DNA of 18,679 nucleotides from CAZHYM01 sp964536785 (GTDB lineage Bacteria > Patescibacteriota > Saccharimonadia > Saccharimonadales > Saccharimonadaceae). The position numbers and the translations under genes were made by a program. This document shows, piece by piece, positions 6,198-14,119 of this stretch. Numbering within the stretch: the stretch's first letter is position 1; every line of letters begins with the position of its first letter. The stretch covers positions 1 to 18,679 of the forward strand of contig CAZHYM010000007.1 of assembly GCA_964536785.1 (NCBI GenBank), given 5' to 3'. The notes below the pieces were generated by a model. It was not told the origin of the DNA, did not search any database, and worked only from the letters and a program-made list of their open reading frames with translations.

Positions 6198-7072
6198 GAT
6201 TCGTCCTCCTTTTGGCAAATTGGACAAAAATGAGTCCCCCGACCGGCCACTCTAATTTTTTCAATTGGAGTTGAGCAAGTTCTGCAAGCCTGGTTCATGC
6301 GCTTATATACATAGGCTGAGTCTAAATAGTTTCCTCTTTTGCCAACCGCATTCACATAATTCTTGCTGCTCGAACCTCCTTTTTCAATTGAAGTGGTTAA
6401 AACTTGGAGCAATGTTCGATGAAGATCAATCAACTGTCTGTCGGATATTTCGCCCACTAGCCTGATTGGGCTAATTTTAGCTAAAAATAAACTTTCATCT
6501 GCATAGATATTACCAACGCCTGCAATCACCGACTGGTCCAATAGTGCGGCCTTGATGGTTGAACGTGGTCGACGTCGCAATCTTGCAATGAATCCATCGT
6601 CTTCCAAAGCTCGATCAATAGCATCGGGACCAAGTTTTTTAATAAAAGGCATATCGCTAACTTCACTCGTTGGAAGTAATTTCATCCAACCAAACTTCCG
6701 CTGATCGTTAAAAAATAACTTGGATTTATCAGTAAATTGGATTTCTACTCTTGTTGATTTATCAGGCAAAGCACCAACCAATGAATCACTGGGATGTCCA
6801 GCACCCCACGCCTCAGAACTTGAACGAAAAACTAACTGGCCCGTCATCTTAAGATGCGTCACCAAGCTGTAGCCTGTATCTAAATCGATCAGTATGGCCT
6901 TGCCTCGTCTGGTAATAGATTTGATTTTAGCTCCAACTAAAAAATTATCGACATCCGATTCAGCGTTTGGAAAGCTTTTTGGAAAATCTGAGCTTACTTT
7001 ATCAACTTTTTTCTTAATTATTAATCTAGATAGCCCTCTAACTACAGTTTCAACTTCTGGTAGTTCTGGCAT
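6191..7072 (-). CDS. mutM: Formamidopyrimidine-DNA glycosylase
   Basis: Base-excision-repair enzyme that removes 8-oxoguanine and formamidopyrimidines and nicks the abasic site. The 293 residues begin with the diagnostic MPELPEVETVVRGL; after Met removal Pro1 is the nucleophile and Glu2 the general acid. RRGKAILIDLD near residue 60 contains the conserved Lys, and LLDQSVIAGVGNIYADESLF forms the helix-two-turn-helix. The C-terminal zinc finger is complete (Cys263, 266, 283, 286), with the phosphate-binding Arg278 in VAGRGTHFC. It ends only seven residues after the last finger Cys. It starts in a TAATG overlap with the preceding membrane-protein gene, with no ribosome-binding site, so translation is coupled. 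Repair plus holA in one operon is a pairing I do not know as general. Confidence 0.96.
   Translation of the reverse strand: MPELPEVETVVRGLSRLIIKKKVDKVSSDFPKSFPNAESDVDNFLVGAKIKSITRRGKAILIDLDTGYSLVTHLKMTGQLVFRSSSEAWGAGHPSDSLVGALPDKSTRVEIQFTDKSKLFFNDQRKFGWMKLLPTSEVSDMPFIKKLGPDAIDRALEDDGFIARLRRRPRSTIKAALLDQSVIAGVGNIYADESLFLAKISPIRLVGEISDRQLIDLHRTLLQVLTTSIEKGGSSSKNYVNAVGKRGNYLDSAYVYKRMNQACRTCSTPIEKIRVAGRGTHFCPICQKEDESC
6205..6213 (-). promoter_or_regulatory. Ribosome-binding site fixing the holA GTG start
   Basis: AAAAGGAGG on the minus strand, seven bases before GTG (6197-6195), inside the end of mutM. It is one of the strongest Shine-Dalgarno sequences in the window and decides for GTG over the upstream TTG. 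Confidence 0.85.
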
Positions 7073-7701
7073 TAAAAACCGCTATTGGTTTTTCTTAATA
7101 GCTCGCTAGCTCCTGGAATTTGATTCAAAAATAAGTTTTTAACCTGTGAGTTACTTGCTGCTAACGAACCCTGTGAACCACGACAAGTTGAAGTCCATAA
7201 ATGCTTAATTGAATCGCCATATTTTAGCAGATCGTACTCCGTCACAGTACCAGTTGCACAGATGCCCCGCGTGTCATCTCTTACTCCACTAAATGCTGTC
7301 CCAACGGATAGATTTGCTTTGTCTAGAGCATAGACAAACTCTTCATAAGCCCGAACATTATTTTCTAAAGTTATACCATCTACCCTGTCTTCAAGGTAGC
7401 CCTTATAAATGTCTAGACTTCGACTATCGGATTTAACAATTATTCGATATGATTTGAAATTTTCGTTAGCCACAATTGGACCACGAACAGTCATCTGAAC
7501 AGCCCGAGATAAATCAGTGGAAAGCAAAGCATTTCTTTCTTCAGCAGCCTTTGAAACAGTCGTTCTAGTGGTAGCCGTATTTTTACCAAACAAAGCCTTG
7601 CCTAAAGAGACTAAAGCAAAAATCGCAATTAGCACTAGCAAAATTATTAGTATTACGGGCACAGTTCGCGAAAGTGAGGTACGTAGATTGGTCTTTTTCA
7701 T
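7072..7701 (-). CDS. Membrane-anchored extracytoplasmic protein, unknown function
   Basis: The 209 residues have a basic N-terminus (MKKTNLRTSLSR), one strong membrane segment at about 13-38 (VPVILIILLVLIAIFALVSLG) and a soluble domain, probably outside by the positive-inside rule. The soluble part has a short alpha/beta look (FKSYRIIVKSDSRSLDIYKGYLEDRV, NVRAYEEFVYALDKANLS). It has two cysteines, GICATG (about 148) and STCRGS (about 172), which could form a disulfide. I do not recognise the family. It is the first gene of the unit with mutM and holA. The promoter fits neatly between the polA stop and this ATG: TTGACT-17-TAAAAT, six bases from the start codon, so the transcript should be leaderless. 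It may share only transcription, not function, with mutM. Confidence 0.75.
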   Translation of the reverse strand: MKKTNLRTSLSRTVPVILIILLVLIAIFALVSLGKALFGKNTATTRTTVSKAAEERNALLSTDLSRAVQMTVRGPIVANENFKSYRIIVKSDSRSLDIYKGYLEDRVDGITLENNVRAYEEFVYALDKANLSVGTAFSGVRDDTRGICATGTVTEYDLLKYGDSIKHLWTSTCRGSQGSLAASNSQVKNLFLNQIPGASELLRKTNSGF

Positions 7702-7707
7702 ATCAAT

Positions 7708-7736
7708 ATTTTAAAATTAAAAACATGGTAAGTCAA
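7708..7736 (-). promoter_or_regulatory. Promoter of the membrane protein-mutM-holA unit, leaderless
   Basis: Minus strand TTGACT (7736-7731), 17-bp spacer, TAAAAT (7713-7708), then six bases and the ATG at 7701. It fills the 39-bp gap after polA and predicts a start on or next to the A of the ATG. Confidence 0.8.
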
Positions 7737-7740
7737 CATA

Positions 7741-10302
7741 TCATAGCTCATACCAAGTTTTGCCAATTTTTGTATCAACATTGAAGTTTATATCAAGCTC
7801 GTTGCAAACGTTCATCATGGTTGATTTTAGGAGTGAAGCAACTTTATCGCCATCTTTAGCCTTGCACTCAACCATAATCGAATCATGAATTTGCAAAATC
7901 TGTTGAGCCGAAGGCACTAGCTTATCTAAATTCTTCTCAATTTCTATCATAGCCATTTTCATAATGTCAGCACCCGTTCCCTGAAGAGGCATGTTTACGC
8001 TTGCCCTCTTAGCCGCTTCGCGAACTAAGAAGTTGGAGCTATTCACATCGGGAGTAGGTCGACGTCGCCCAAAATAGGTTTCAACATAACCATCCACTCT
8101 TGCTTGCTCTAGTGTCTTATCCATATAATCTCGTACCGGCTTTCTGGCTTCAAAATACTTATCTATCAATTCTTTTGCTTCAGCAAAGCTTAAACCTTTA
8201 ACAGTTTGAGTTAGGTTACGAGGACCGGCTCCATATAAAACGCTAAAATTAACAACTTTTGCGATTCGCCGCTGTTCTTTTGTGACCTCGTCGGTCGGAA
8301 TTTGAAATATTTTCGAAGCAGTCTCTTGATGGATATCTCGATTAGAATTAAAAATATCAATCATTTCCCTATCTCCGGCTAAGAGTGCAGCTATCCTAAG
8401 CTCGAATTGAGCGTAATCAGCGCTGACGAGCACGTTACCTTCATCGGCGATAAAACCTCGACGAACTTCTTGCCCCATTTCACTTCGAATCGGAATATTT
8501 TGCAAATTTGGATTTGTTGAAGATAAACGACCAGTGCTCGTGACATTTTGATTAAATGTAGTATGCAAACGGTTGTTTTCATCTGTTAACTCCGGTAGAG
8601 CGTCAATATAAGTACTTTTTAATTTTGACACTTCCCTGAGCTCGATTATTTTTTCAATTACCGGATGTTTATCGATTAACTTATCTAACTCAGCTTTTCC
8701 TGTTGAAAAGCCAGACTTTGACTTTTTAACGCCCTTAGTGGGCAAAGATAAATCTTGATACAGAACTTGAGATAGCTGGATTGGTGAATGGACATTAAAT
8801 TCCTTACCTGCCAATTTCTGAATTTCCGACTCAAGGCCTGATTGAATTTTGGATAACCTTTCTGACATTGTTTTGAAAAACTGCTTGTCTATCCTCACTC
8901 CACGTTTTTCAATTAGATATAGCACAGAAGCCAGTTTAAAGTCTAAGTCATATGCGATTTTTTTAAGTTTTATATTGCTTTCAAAAAAATCAACTTGCTG
9001 ATTATATATTGATTTTATGCCTGCATGGTCATAACTAGCCATCGAACTAACTGAATATTCTCTGATAAGCGGATCAATTAAAAACTCAGCCTGTTTTATA
9101 TCATATATAGCATCAAAACGGATAGAAAGCTCGTCTAAAATAAAATTTGACTTTATATCACCAAGTTCATAAAGTAACGACTTTATGTCTAATGCTATGA
9201 TATGAAAATCCCGCAACCCAACTGGCTTAAAACTAGCTTTTTCTGCTTGATAAACCGTCTCAGATGACAAATTAGATAGATAGTAGTATTTGTCGTCAAA
9301 GGTAATAAAAAGCGGGTTATTCAAATCAAAAACGCTAAAGGACTCAAAAGTTAAGGTTTCAGTTAATACTTTGGCATCTGAATAAGACTCAGAAAACAAA
9401 TCAATTTGGTCTGCGCCCTTTGGCACATTCTGAGTCAAAATCTTGCTCAAACGATTTTTAAGTGAGTGGAACTCAAGTCTAGCCAAGGCTTCAGTTGCTT
9501 GGTCATAATCTATATTTTTGACGAGGCCTTGGGTCAGGTTAAGCTCGATTGGAGCGTCCGTATAAATAAGGGCTAATTTCTTGCTCAAAAAGGCAAGATC
9601 TCGACCGCTAATCAATTTCTTCTTGGCTGACTCCTTAATTGAATCAATATTATCATAAATACCTTCTATCGTATCATAGGAATTAAGTAGTTCAATCGCA
9701 GTTTTTTCCCCTATTCCTGGCACTCCTGGTATGTTATCACTAGAGTCGCCTCTCAGCGCTTTGTAGTCCAAAAATTGATCTTGTCGAATACCGTATTTGT
9801 TCATAAAAGTCTTAGGATCGTATTCTTCAATCGACGAAAAACCTGTTTTCAAGGCAAATAGTTTAGTTTGGTCACTTATCACCTGGAGCATATCCAGATC
9901 GCTTGTAACAAAAATAGTTTCGGCGCCCTGCAACTCAGCCTGCTTAGCTAAAGTACCCAGTATATCATCAGCCTCATAATCATCTAACTCGTAAAATGGT
10001 ATTTTAAAAGACTCTAATAAATTGATAAGTAATGGCACTTGCTCATAAAAATCATCAGGAGCAGCTTTTCTTTTAGCTTTGTATCCGTCGTAAAGCACCG
10101 TTCGCTTGGTGGTTGAAGTGCCTTTTTTATCCCAAGCAACATAGATATTGTCGGGTTTTAACTTTTCCAGGGCGGTTAGTAGTATCGAAGCAAATCCGTA
10201 TACACCACCAGTTGGAGTTCCGTCTTTTAAACTAAGCCCTTTCATCGCATAATAGCCGCGATAAAAAACACTTTTGCCGTCAATAATTACAATTTTTCGC
10301 AT
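7741..10302 (-). CDS. polA: DNA polymerase I
   Basis: Fills gaps and removes primers. The 853 residues begin with a 5'-3' exonuclease domain (about 1-290; IVIIDGKSVFYRGYYA, DDYEADDILGTLA, TSDLDMLQ, GDSSDNIPGVPGIGEKTA). A middle domain without the DxE proofreading residues follows, then an intact polymerase domain. Motif A is DYAQFELRIAAL with catalytic Asp629. Motif B is RRIAKVVNFSVLYG (678-691). Motif C is QIHDSIMVE with Asp807, where the usual HDE has become HDS. I start at the ATG at 10302. The reading frame extends 19 codons further upstream (ATG at 10359), but a TATAAT lies six bases before 10302 and would be inside the coding region otherwise; MRKIVIIDGKS is also the normal family N-terminus. 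The mRNA is therefore probably leaderless. Divergent from the DUF5663-like gene. Confidence 0.96.
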   Translation of the reverse strand: MRKIVIIDGKSVFYRGYYAMKGLSLKDGTPTGGVYGFASILLTALEKLKPDNIYVAWDKKGTSTTKRTVLYDGYKAKRKAAPDDFYEQVPLLINLLESFKIPFYELDDYEADDILGTLAKQAELQGAETIFVTSDLDMLQVISDQTKLFALKTGFSSIEEYDPKTFMNKYGIRQDQFLDYKALRGDSSDNIPGVPGIGEKTAIELLNSYDTIEGIYDNIDSIKESAKKKLISGRDLAFLSKKLALIYTDAPIELNLTQGLVKNIDYDQATEALARLEFHSLKNRLSKILTQNVPKGADQIDLFSESYSDAKVLTETLTFESFSVFDLNNPLFITFDDKYYYLSNLSSETVYQAEKASFKPVGLRDFHIIALDIKSLLYELGDIKSNFILDELSIRFDAIYDIKQAEFLIDPLIREYSVSSMASYDHAGIKSIYNQQVDFFESNIKLKKIAYDLDFKLASVLYLIEKRGVRIDKQFFKTMSERLSKIQSGLESEIQKLAGKEFNVHSPIQLSQVLYQDLSLPTKGVKKSKSGFSTGKAELDKLIDKHPVIEKIIELREVSKLKSTYIDALPELTDENNRLHTTFNQNVTSTGRLSSTNPNLQNIPIRSEMGQEVRRGFIADEGNVLVSADYAQFELRIAALLAGDREMIDIFNSNRDIHQETASKIFQIPTDEVTKEQRRIAKVVNFSVLYGAGPRNLTQTVKGLSFAEAKELIDKYFEARKPVRDYMDKTLEQARVDGYVETYFGRRRPTPDVNSSNFLVREAAKRASVNMPLQGTGADIMKMAMIEIEKNLDKLVPSAQQILQIHDSIMVECKAKDGDKVASLLKSTMMNVCNELDINFNVDTKIGKTWYEL

Positions 10303-10308
10303 ATAGTT

Positions 10309-10314
10309 ATTATA
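10309..10314 (-). promoter_or_regulatory. polA -10, likely leaderless start
   Basis: Perfect TATAAT on the minus strand, six bases before ATG 10302. The -35 is poor; the best candidate, GTGACA at 10334-10329, is 14 bases away. The position excludes the in-frame ATG at 10359 as the start for this transcript. Confidence 0.65.
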
Positions 10315-10383
10315 TACTACCTCACCATTGTCACCTAAGACGCGGGCGACAAAAAACAATAATTAAAAAAGGATAAACAACAA

Positions 10384-10689
10384 ATGGAACAAAAAACCAT
10401 CAAACAAGAGCACCTCGAAGCCATGGGTATTAATCTAAGCAACAATGCCATGGAGTCACTGTTGAAAGTAGTTAATGATGAACTAGACGGACGAGTTGGC
10501 AACGCCGTACTAGCAGAGCTAGATGAAACACAGGTAAAAGAATACCTCGAGATTAAAGACAATTTATCTGATGATGAAACGGCCAAATGGTTAGGAGATC
10601 GAATCCCCGACTTAGCTCAAATCGTTCAAGACGAAATTGATATCATTCTGGGTGACATAGCCGAAAAAGCCGATACTTTTACAAACTAA
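10384..10689 (+). CDS. Small acidic helical protein, DUF5663-like
   Basis: The 101-residue acidic protein has no cysteine, signal peptide or membrane segment. Its layout (GINLSNNAMESLLKVVNDELDGRVGNAVLAELDETQVKEYLEI, then a short helical tail with DEIDIILGDI) resembles DUF5663 proteins that are frequent in Saccharibacteria and other CPR genomes. I make that family call from memory. The function of the family is unknown to me. The start has AAGGA about ten bases upstream, a rather long spacing. An alternative -10-like GATAAA sits six bases before the ATG, so start mode is undecided. It is divergent from polA and converges on rpoD with a shared terminator. A small acidic helical protein next to replication and transcription genes could be a regulator or partner, but nothing in the sequence shows it. 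Confidence 0.75.
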   Translation: MEQKTIKQEHLEAMGINLSNNAMESLLKVVNDELDGRVGNAVLAELDETQVKEYLEIKDNLSDDETAKWLGDRIPDLAQIVQDEIDIILGDIAEKADTFTN

Positions 10690-10709
10690 CAAGAACTAGC
10701 TACTTAATA

Positions 10710-10739
10710 AAAAATCTCTGCACTGAAGCAGAGATTTTT
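10710..10739. terminator. Bidirectional terminator between the DUF5663-like gene and rpoD
   Basis: Stem 10711-10721 / 10728-10738, perfect 11 bp (12 with the outer A-T pair) with a 6-nt loop. A-rich and T-rich flanks serve as tails in both directions. Outer CTAGCT (10697-10702) and AGCTAG could extend the structure. Confidence 0.88.
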
Positions 10740-10752
10740 ATTAGCTAGGTCT

Positions 10753-11751
10753 TTAATTTAAATATTCGTGCAACTTTTTGGCGTCTTTATGACGACGAAG
10801 TTTAGTCAAAGCCTTTGCTTCAATTTGACGGATGCGCTCACGAGTAACGGCAAATTCTTGTCCGACTTCCTCGAGCGTATGACTCTTACCGCCGTCTAAA
10901 CCAAAACGCATTTTTATAATTTTTTGTTCACGGTCAGATAACGACCCGAGGACTTCCAAAATTTGTTCTTTTAGTAGCTGCGAGGTAGCGGATTCTTCAG
11001 GCGTGACAGAATCTTCATCTTCAATAAAATCACCTAAAACTGAGTCTTCTTCTTCTCCGTCTCGCCCTACGCCAGCATCAAGCGAACTGATATCCTGTTT
11101 GATTTTCATGATATATTCAATTTTCGGAATCTCTAGATTTAGCTCTTTAGAAAGCTCTTCAATCGTCGGTTCACGATTCAGCTTTTGAGTCATTCGCCTC
11201 TGCGTTCGGAGCAGTTTATTAATCGTCTCCACCATATGGACAGGGATACGAATAGTCCGAGCTTGGTCAGCTATGGCTCGAGTGATAGCTTGCCTGATCC
11301 ACCAGGTAGCATAGGTAGAAAATTTAAAACCTTTATCTGGATCAAATTTCTCTACAGCCCTAAGTAACCCAGTGTTACCTTCTTGGATTAAGTCTAAAAA
11401 GTCTAAACCACGGCCAGAATAGCGTTTAGCAATTGATACCACCAGGCGCATATTCGCTTCAGCCATTTTATCTTTAGCTTTTTTATCGCCCGCCACAATT
11501 TTGTAAGCAAGTTCCATCTCCTCGTCTGGCTTCAGCAGTGGGATTTTGCCTATTTCGTGCAGATACAGTCGAACTGAATCATCGGCGATATCATCAATCA
11601 AACGATCAGCATTTAGTAGAGTTTCTTGATCAACGGCTTCTTCGTCGTCGATTAAATCATCGGCGTCTGGCTCATCAAGTTCACTTAAATCAATTTCCAG
11701 CTCTTCTTCAATAATTTTAAGTCCATCCGCAGGATTAAGATCATCGGTCAT
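10753..11751 (-). CDS. rpoD: RNA polymerase sigma-70 factor RpoD
   Basis: Primary sigma factor that directs RNA polymerase to -35/-10 promoters. In 332 residues it has a short acidic N-terminus (1-55) in place of full region 1.1. Region 1.2 is at about 58-85 (SVRLYLHEIGKIPLL), and region 2 at 96-166 with FSTYATWWIRQAI for -10 recognition and melting. Region 3 follows, then region 4 at about 262-330, with the -35-binding helix-turn-helix HTLEEVGQEFAVTRERIRQIEAKAL. It contacts consensus-like promoters such as those seen throughout this window. The start overlaps the dnaG stop as ATGA, with AAAGGAG eight bases upstream, so it is coupled to dnaG. dnaG-rpoD pairing recalls the rpsU-dnaG-rpoD macromolecular synthesis operon; rpsU is absent here. 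Confidence 0.97.
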   Translation of the reverse strand: MTDDLNPADGLKIIEEELEIDLSELDEPDADDLIDDEEAVDQETLLNADRLIDDIADDSVRLYLHEIGKIPLLKPDEEMELAYKIVAGDKKAKDKMAEANMRLVVSIAKRYSGRGLDFLDLIQEGNTGLLRAVEKFDPDKGFKFSTYATWWIRQAITRAIADQARTIRIPVHMVETINKLLRTQRRMTQKLNREPTIEELSKELNLEIPKIEYIMKIKQDISSLDAGVGRDGEEEDSVLGDFIEDEDSVTPEESATSQLLKEQILEVLGSLSDREQKIIKMRFGLDGGKSHTLEEVGQEFAVTRERIRQIEAKALTKLRRHKDAKKLHEYLN

Positions 11752-13490
11752 CTATTAAACTCCTTTATTAGTTGATTTAATTCATTACGCACGCTATTTG
11801 CGAGTTCATCATCTCCCGCTAATTCTGCATGACGTAATTTTTCGGTTAAATTTTTGGTTTGAACTTTATGAGAATCTTTCTCGACTTGACTTAGCAAGTG
11901 TTTAGCCTCTCGCATTCTTTCGTCGCTTGGCCACGTTGAATAACGTTCTTCGGCTCTTAACGACAACACTTTAGCATAAATCAGGTTATTTTTCAATTCA
12001 CTCCAATCTTCTATGCTAAGTTTTTTTAAGTTATGAGCAAAAAAATTGACAATTTCTTGACGATTTTGTCCATCAAACAAATTTGCTTGAAGCTCAGTAA
12101 CTAGATGTCTGATCTCTAAATCGATTAGTGCCAACGCAAGCAGATTGTCCTGGTATAGCGAGGCATCTGGTGAGGTTGGGCCAGTTTTCATCTGTTTAAA
12201 ATGTGTTTTTTGCTGATCTTTTAAATCGTCTATGGCATTCCTTTGGGCTTCCAAGGCTTCAATCGATATGTCTAGCTTCTGAGCAAGCTTCTTCATATAA
12301 GCTTCTCTTTCTACTGAATCGGATATTTTTTCAATCACATTAAGCAGATTTCGGCTATAATCGCGCTTGCCCTGAGCTGTTGATACATCAAATTGGTTCC
12401 CGTAAGCTTGCATTAACCAGTCGATAGCTGGTTTGGCCTCACCTATTGCATGCTCCCACAAACTTCGATCGAGCCTGATTAGCTCATCAGGGTCTTTAGC
12501 TGGCTCGGGTATGGAAATTATACGAACATCTACTCCCTCGCCTTGGGCTAATTCAATTGCACGTTCTGTTGCTTTAACCCCCGCTGAGTCGCCGTCGAAA
12601 GCCAAACGTATATCACTTGTGAAACGGCTTAACAGCTTTAAATGGTTAGCCGTGAGCGCAGTTCCTCCGGTTGCAACTACATTACTCTGCCCGGCTTGAT
12701 GAGAAGAAATTGCATCCAAATGCCCTTCGACAATTACGGCTTGGTTCAACTTCCTAATCGAAACTTTTGCTTTATCAATCCCGTATAAATGGTTACTTTT
12801 ATCATAAAGTAGTGTCGATGGGGTGTTTAAATATTTTGGTACCGAATCAGATTCTAGGCCTCTACCGGTAAATCCAATTATTTTGCCAGCTTGATCAGCT
12901 AAAGGGATCATAATTCTACCCCTAAATAAATCTCCACCATACTGATTCGTTAATCCCGCCTGAGCTATTTCGGTTTTTTTATAACCTCTTTTGATTAAAA
13001 AATCTACTAACGCACTGCCTTGATTTGGAGCATAGCCTAAGGCAAAATCTAAAATCGTTTTATCTGTAAAAGCTCTTTTATTCTTGATGTAATCAAGTGC
13101 GTGATTATTTCGTTTGAGAGTAGCTTGATAGTAGGCTACAGCCAATTGGTTCAGCGCGTACTCTCGCTTTTTTTGTTCAGAAACTTTCTGACCCTTAGCG
13201 GTATCATAATATTTTAGTTCCACGCCGGCTTTTTTAGCTAAATAGTTTACGGCTTCCTTAAAATCCAATCCCTCAACTTCCATGATAAAAGAGAAAACAT
13301 CACCGCCTTTACCAGATGAAAAATCGTGCCAAATCTTCTTGTCGGGGCTAACGATAAAGCTGGCAGTTTTCTCATTGGTGAAAGGACTTATGGCTTTGAA
13401 ATTCCGACCAGCTCGCTTAAGCTCTAAATATTCTCCGACTACATCCTCTATATTTAGCCGATCGCGTATGTCCTCTTTTGCCTCTTGCAT
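11748..13490 (-). CDS. dnaG: DNA primase without zinc ligands
   Basis: Synthesises RNA primers at the replication fork. From the ATG at 13490 it has 580 residues. The N-terminal domain keeps its shape (SPFTNEKTASFIVSPDKK, 35-52, then HDFSSGKGGD), but the four zinc ligands of CHC2 primases are replaced by Ser35, Thr38, Asp56 and Ser59. The catalytic core is intact: the DLFRGRIMIPLAD segment (187-199), the TOPRIM Glu255 in VIVEGHLD and the acidic FDGD (298-301). The C-terminal part (about 430-580) is helical and probably binds the helicase. I reject the longer GTG start at 13508, because the -10 TATAAT (13505-13500) lies inside it. The ATG follows this -10 by nine bases with no proper Shine-Dalgarno, giving a leader of about three bases or fewer. 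Translationally coupled to rpoD. Confidence 0.96.
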   Translation of the reverse strand: MQEAKEDIRDRLNIEDVVGEYLELKRAGRNFKAISPFTNEKTASFIVSPDKKIWHDFSSGKGGDVFSFIMEVEGLDFKEAVNYLAKKAGVELKYYDTAKGQKVSEQKKREYALNQLAVAYYQATLKRNNHALDYIKNKRAFTDKTILDFALGYAPNQGSALVDFLIKRGYKKTEIAQAGLTNQYGGDLFRGRIMIPLADQAGKIIGFTGRGLESDSVPKYLNTPSTLLYDKSNHLYGIDKAKVSIRKLNQAVIVEGHLDAISSHQAGQSNVVATGGTALTANHLKLLSRFTSDIRLAFDGDSAGVKATERAIELAQGEGVDVRIISIPEPAKDPDELIRLDRSLWEHAIGEAKPAIDWLMQAYGNQFDVSTAQGKRDYSRNLLNVIEKISDSVEREAYMKKLAQKLDISIEALEAQRNAIDDLKDQQKTHFKQMKTGPTSPDASLYQDNLLALALIDLEIRHLVTELQANLFDGQNRQEIVNFFAHNLKKLSIEDWSELKNNLIYAKVLSLRAEERYSTWPSDERMREAKHLLSQVEKDSHKVQTKNLTEKLRHAELAGDDELANSVRNELNQLIKEFNR

Positions 13491-13499
13491 TTGCCTGTA

Positions 13500-13505
13500 A
13501 TTATA
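13500..13505 (-). promoter_or_regulatory. dnaG-rpoD promoter -10
   Basis: Perfect TATAAT on the minus strand, nine bases before ATG 13490; the -35 is poor. The predicted start near 13493 makes the mRNA essentially leaderless. It overlaps the alternative GTG reading and therefore settles the start. Confidence 0.65.
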
Positions 13506-13511
13506 CACTAC

Positions 13512-13540
13512 TTTATATCTGTTAGTTTTTATGGTTAAAT
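13512..13540 (+). promoter_or_regulatory. Promoter of the 190-aa membrane protein gene
   Basis: TTTATA (13512-13517), 17-bp spacer ending in TGG, TTAAAT (13535-13540), then six bases to the ATG at 13547. Moderate hexamers with an extended -10; divergent from the dnaG promoter a few bases away. No Shine-Dalgarno, so probably leaderless. Confidence 0.55.
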
Positions 13541-13546
13541 ATATAC

Positions 13547-14119
13547 ATGCAAACTAATCAAAGCTATTCAGAACAATTCATGAAAGAGCTCCAGACAACA
13601 CCGGCTCAAAAACAAAAAAAAGAAACCTTTTGGTTTATTTTAATTGGAGCACTAGTTGTGCTTCTGGCCGTCAGTGCGTATCTATTATTGACTAACTTAA
13701 AGCCCGACCTAAATGCCAATCTTAATAATTTGAATCGAAAAGTAACTACCCTGTTAAATGTATCAAGTTCACAACACAGTAATCTCGACAGCTCCAGCTT
13801 AAGGTCCGCTAACACAAACTTGCAATTATCTCTAACCGGTTACAAACGAGATGTGCAAAAATATTTAGAAGCAGACCGAAAAGCTCCAACTGAAAATCTA
13901 GAACTTAAAGAATTAGAAACCAGATTAAATGATGCCAAACTAAATTCGCTCCTTGATCGCAGTTTTTCGACTGAAGTAATCTATTTAATTGACCAAATTC
14001 TTAACCTCACGGATGAGATTTATCTAGCATCAGACTCTGAGGCGCTCACTACAGTTCTCAAGAAAAATTACAACGATTTAAAGCTCATAAGAGCTCAATT
14101 TGAAGAAGTTAAGCTATAA
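13547..14119 (+). CDS. Single-pass membrane protein with helical extracytoplasmic domain
   Basis: I do not recognise this 190-residue protein. Residues 1-27 are polar and basic toward the membrane (AQKQKKE), 28-49 form one membrane segment (FWFILIGALVVLLAVSAYLLL), and 50-190 are almost entirely predicted helix. That part has heptad-like Leu spacing (LNANLNNLNRKVTTLLNV; ELKELETRLNDAKLNSLLD; FSTEVIYLIDQILNLTDEIYL), suggesting an outward-facing helical bundle or coiled coil. There are no cysteines. Transcribed alone, divergent from dnaG, from a promoter that makes it leaderless. Its last 25 bases overlap the end of the YjbR-family gene on the other strand, and no terminator is visible between them. 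An envelope role is plausible only from topology. Confidence 0.75.
   Translation: MQTNQSYSEQFMKELQTTPAQKQKKETFWFILIGALVVLLAVSAYLLLTNLKPDLNANLNNLNRKVTTLLNVSSSQHSNLDSSSLRSANTNLQLSLTGYKRDVQKYLEADRKAPTENLELKELETRLNDAKLNSLLDRSFSTEVIYLIDQILNLTDEIYLASDSEALTTVLKKNYNDLKLIRAQFEEVKL

Noticed and set aside
10303..10359. Longer polA start at ATG 10359
   Set aside because: It would place the -10 inside the gene and adds a 19-residue sequence unlike the family N-terminus.
13491..13508. GTG start giving dnaG six extra residues
   Set aside because: The GTG is immediately next to the perfect TATAAT of the dnaG promoter, so it would not be on the transcript.
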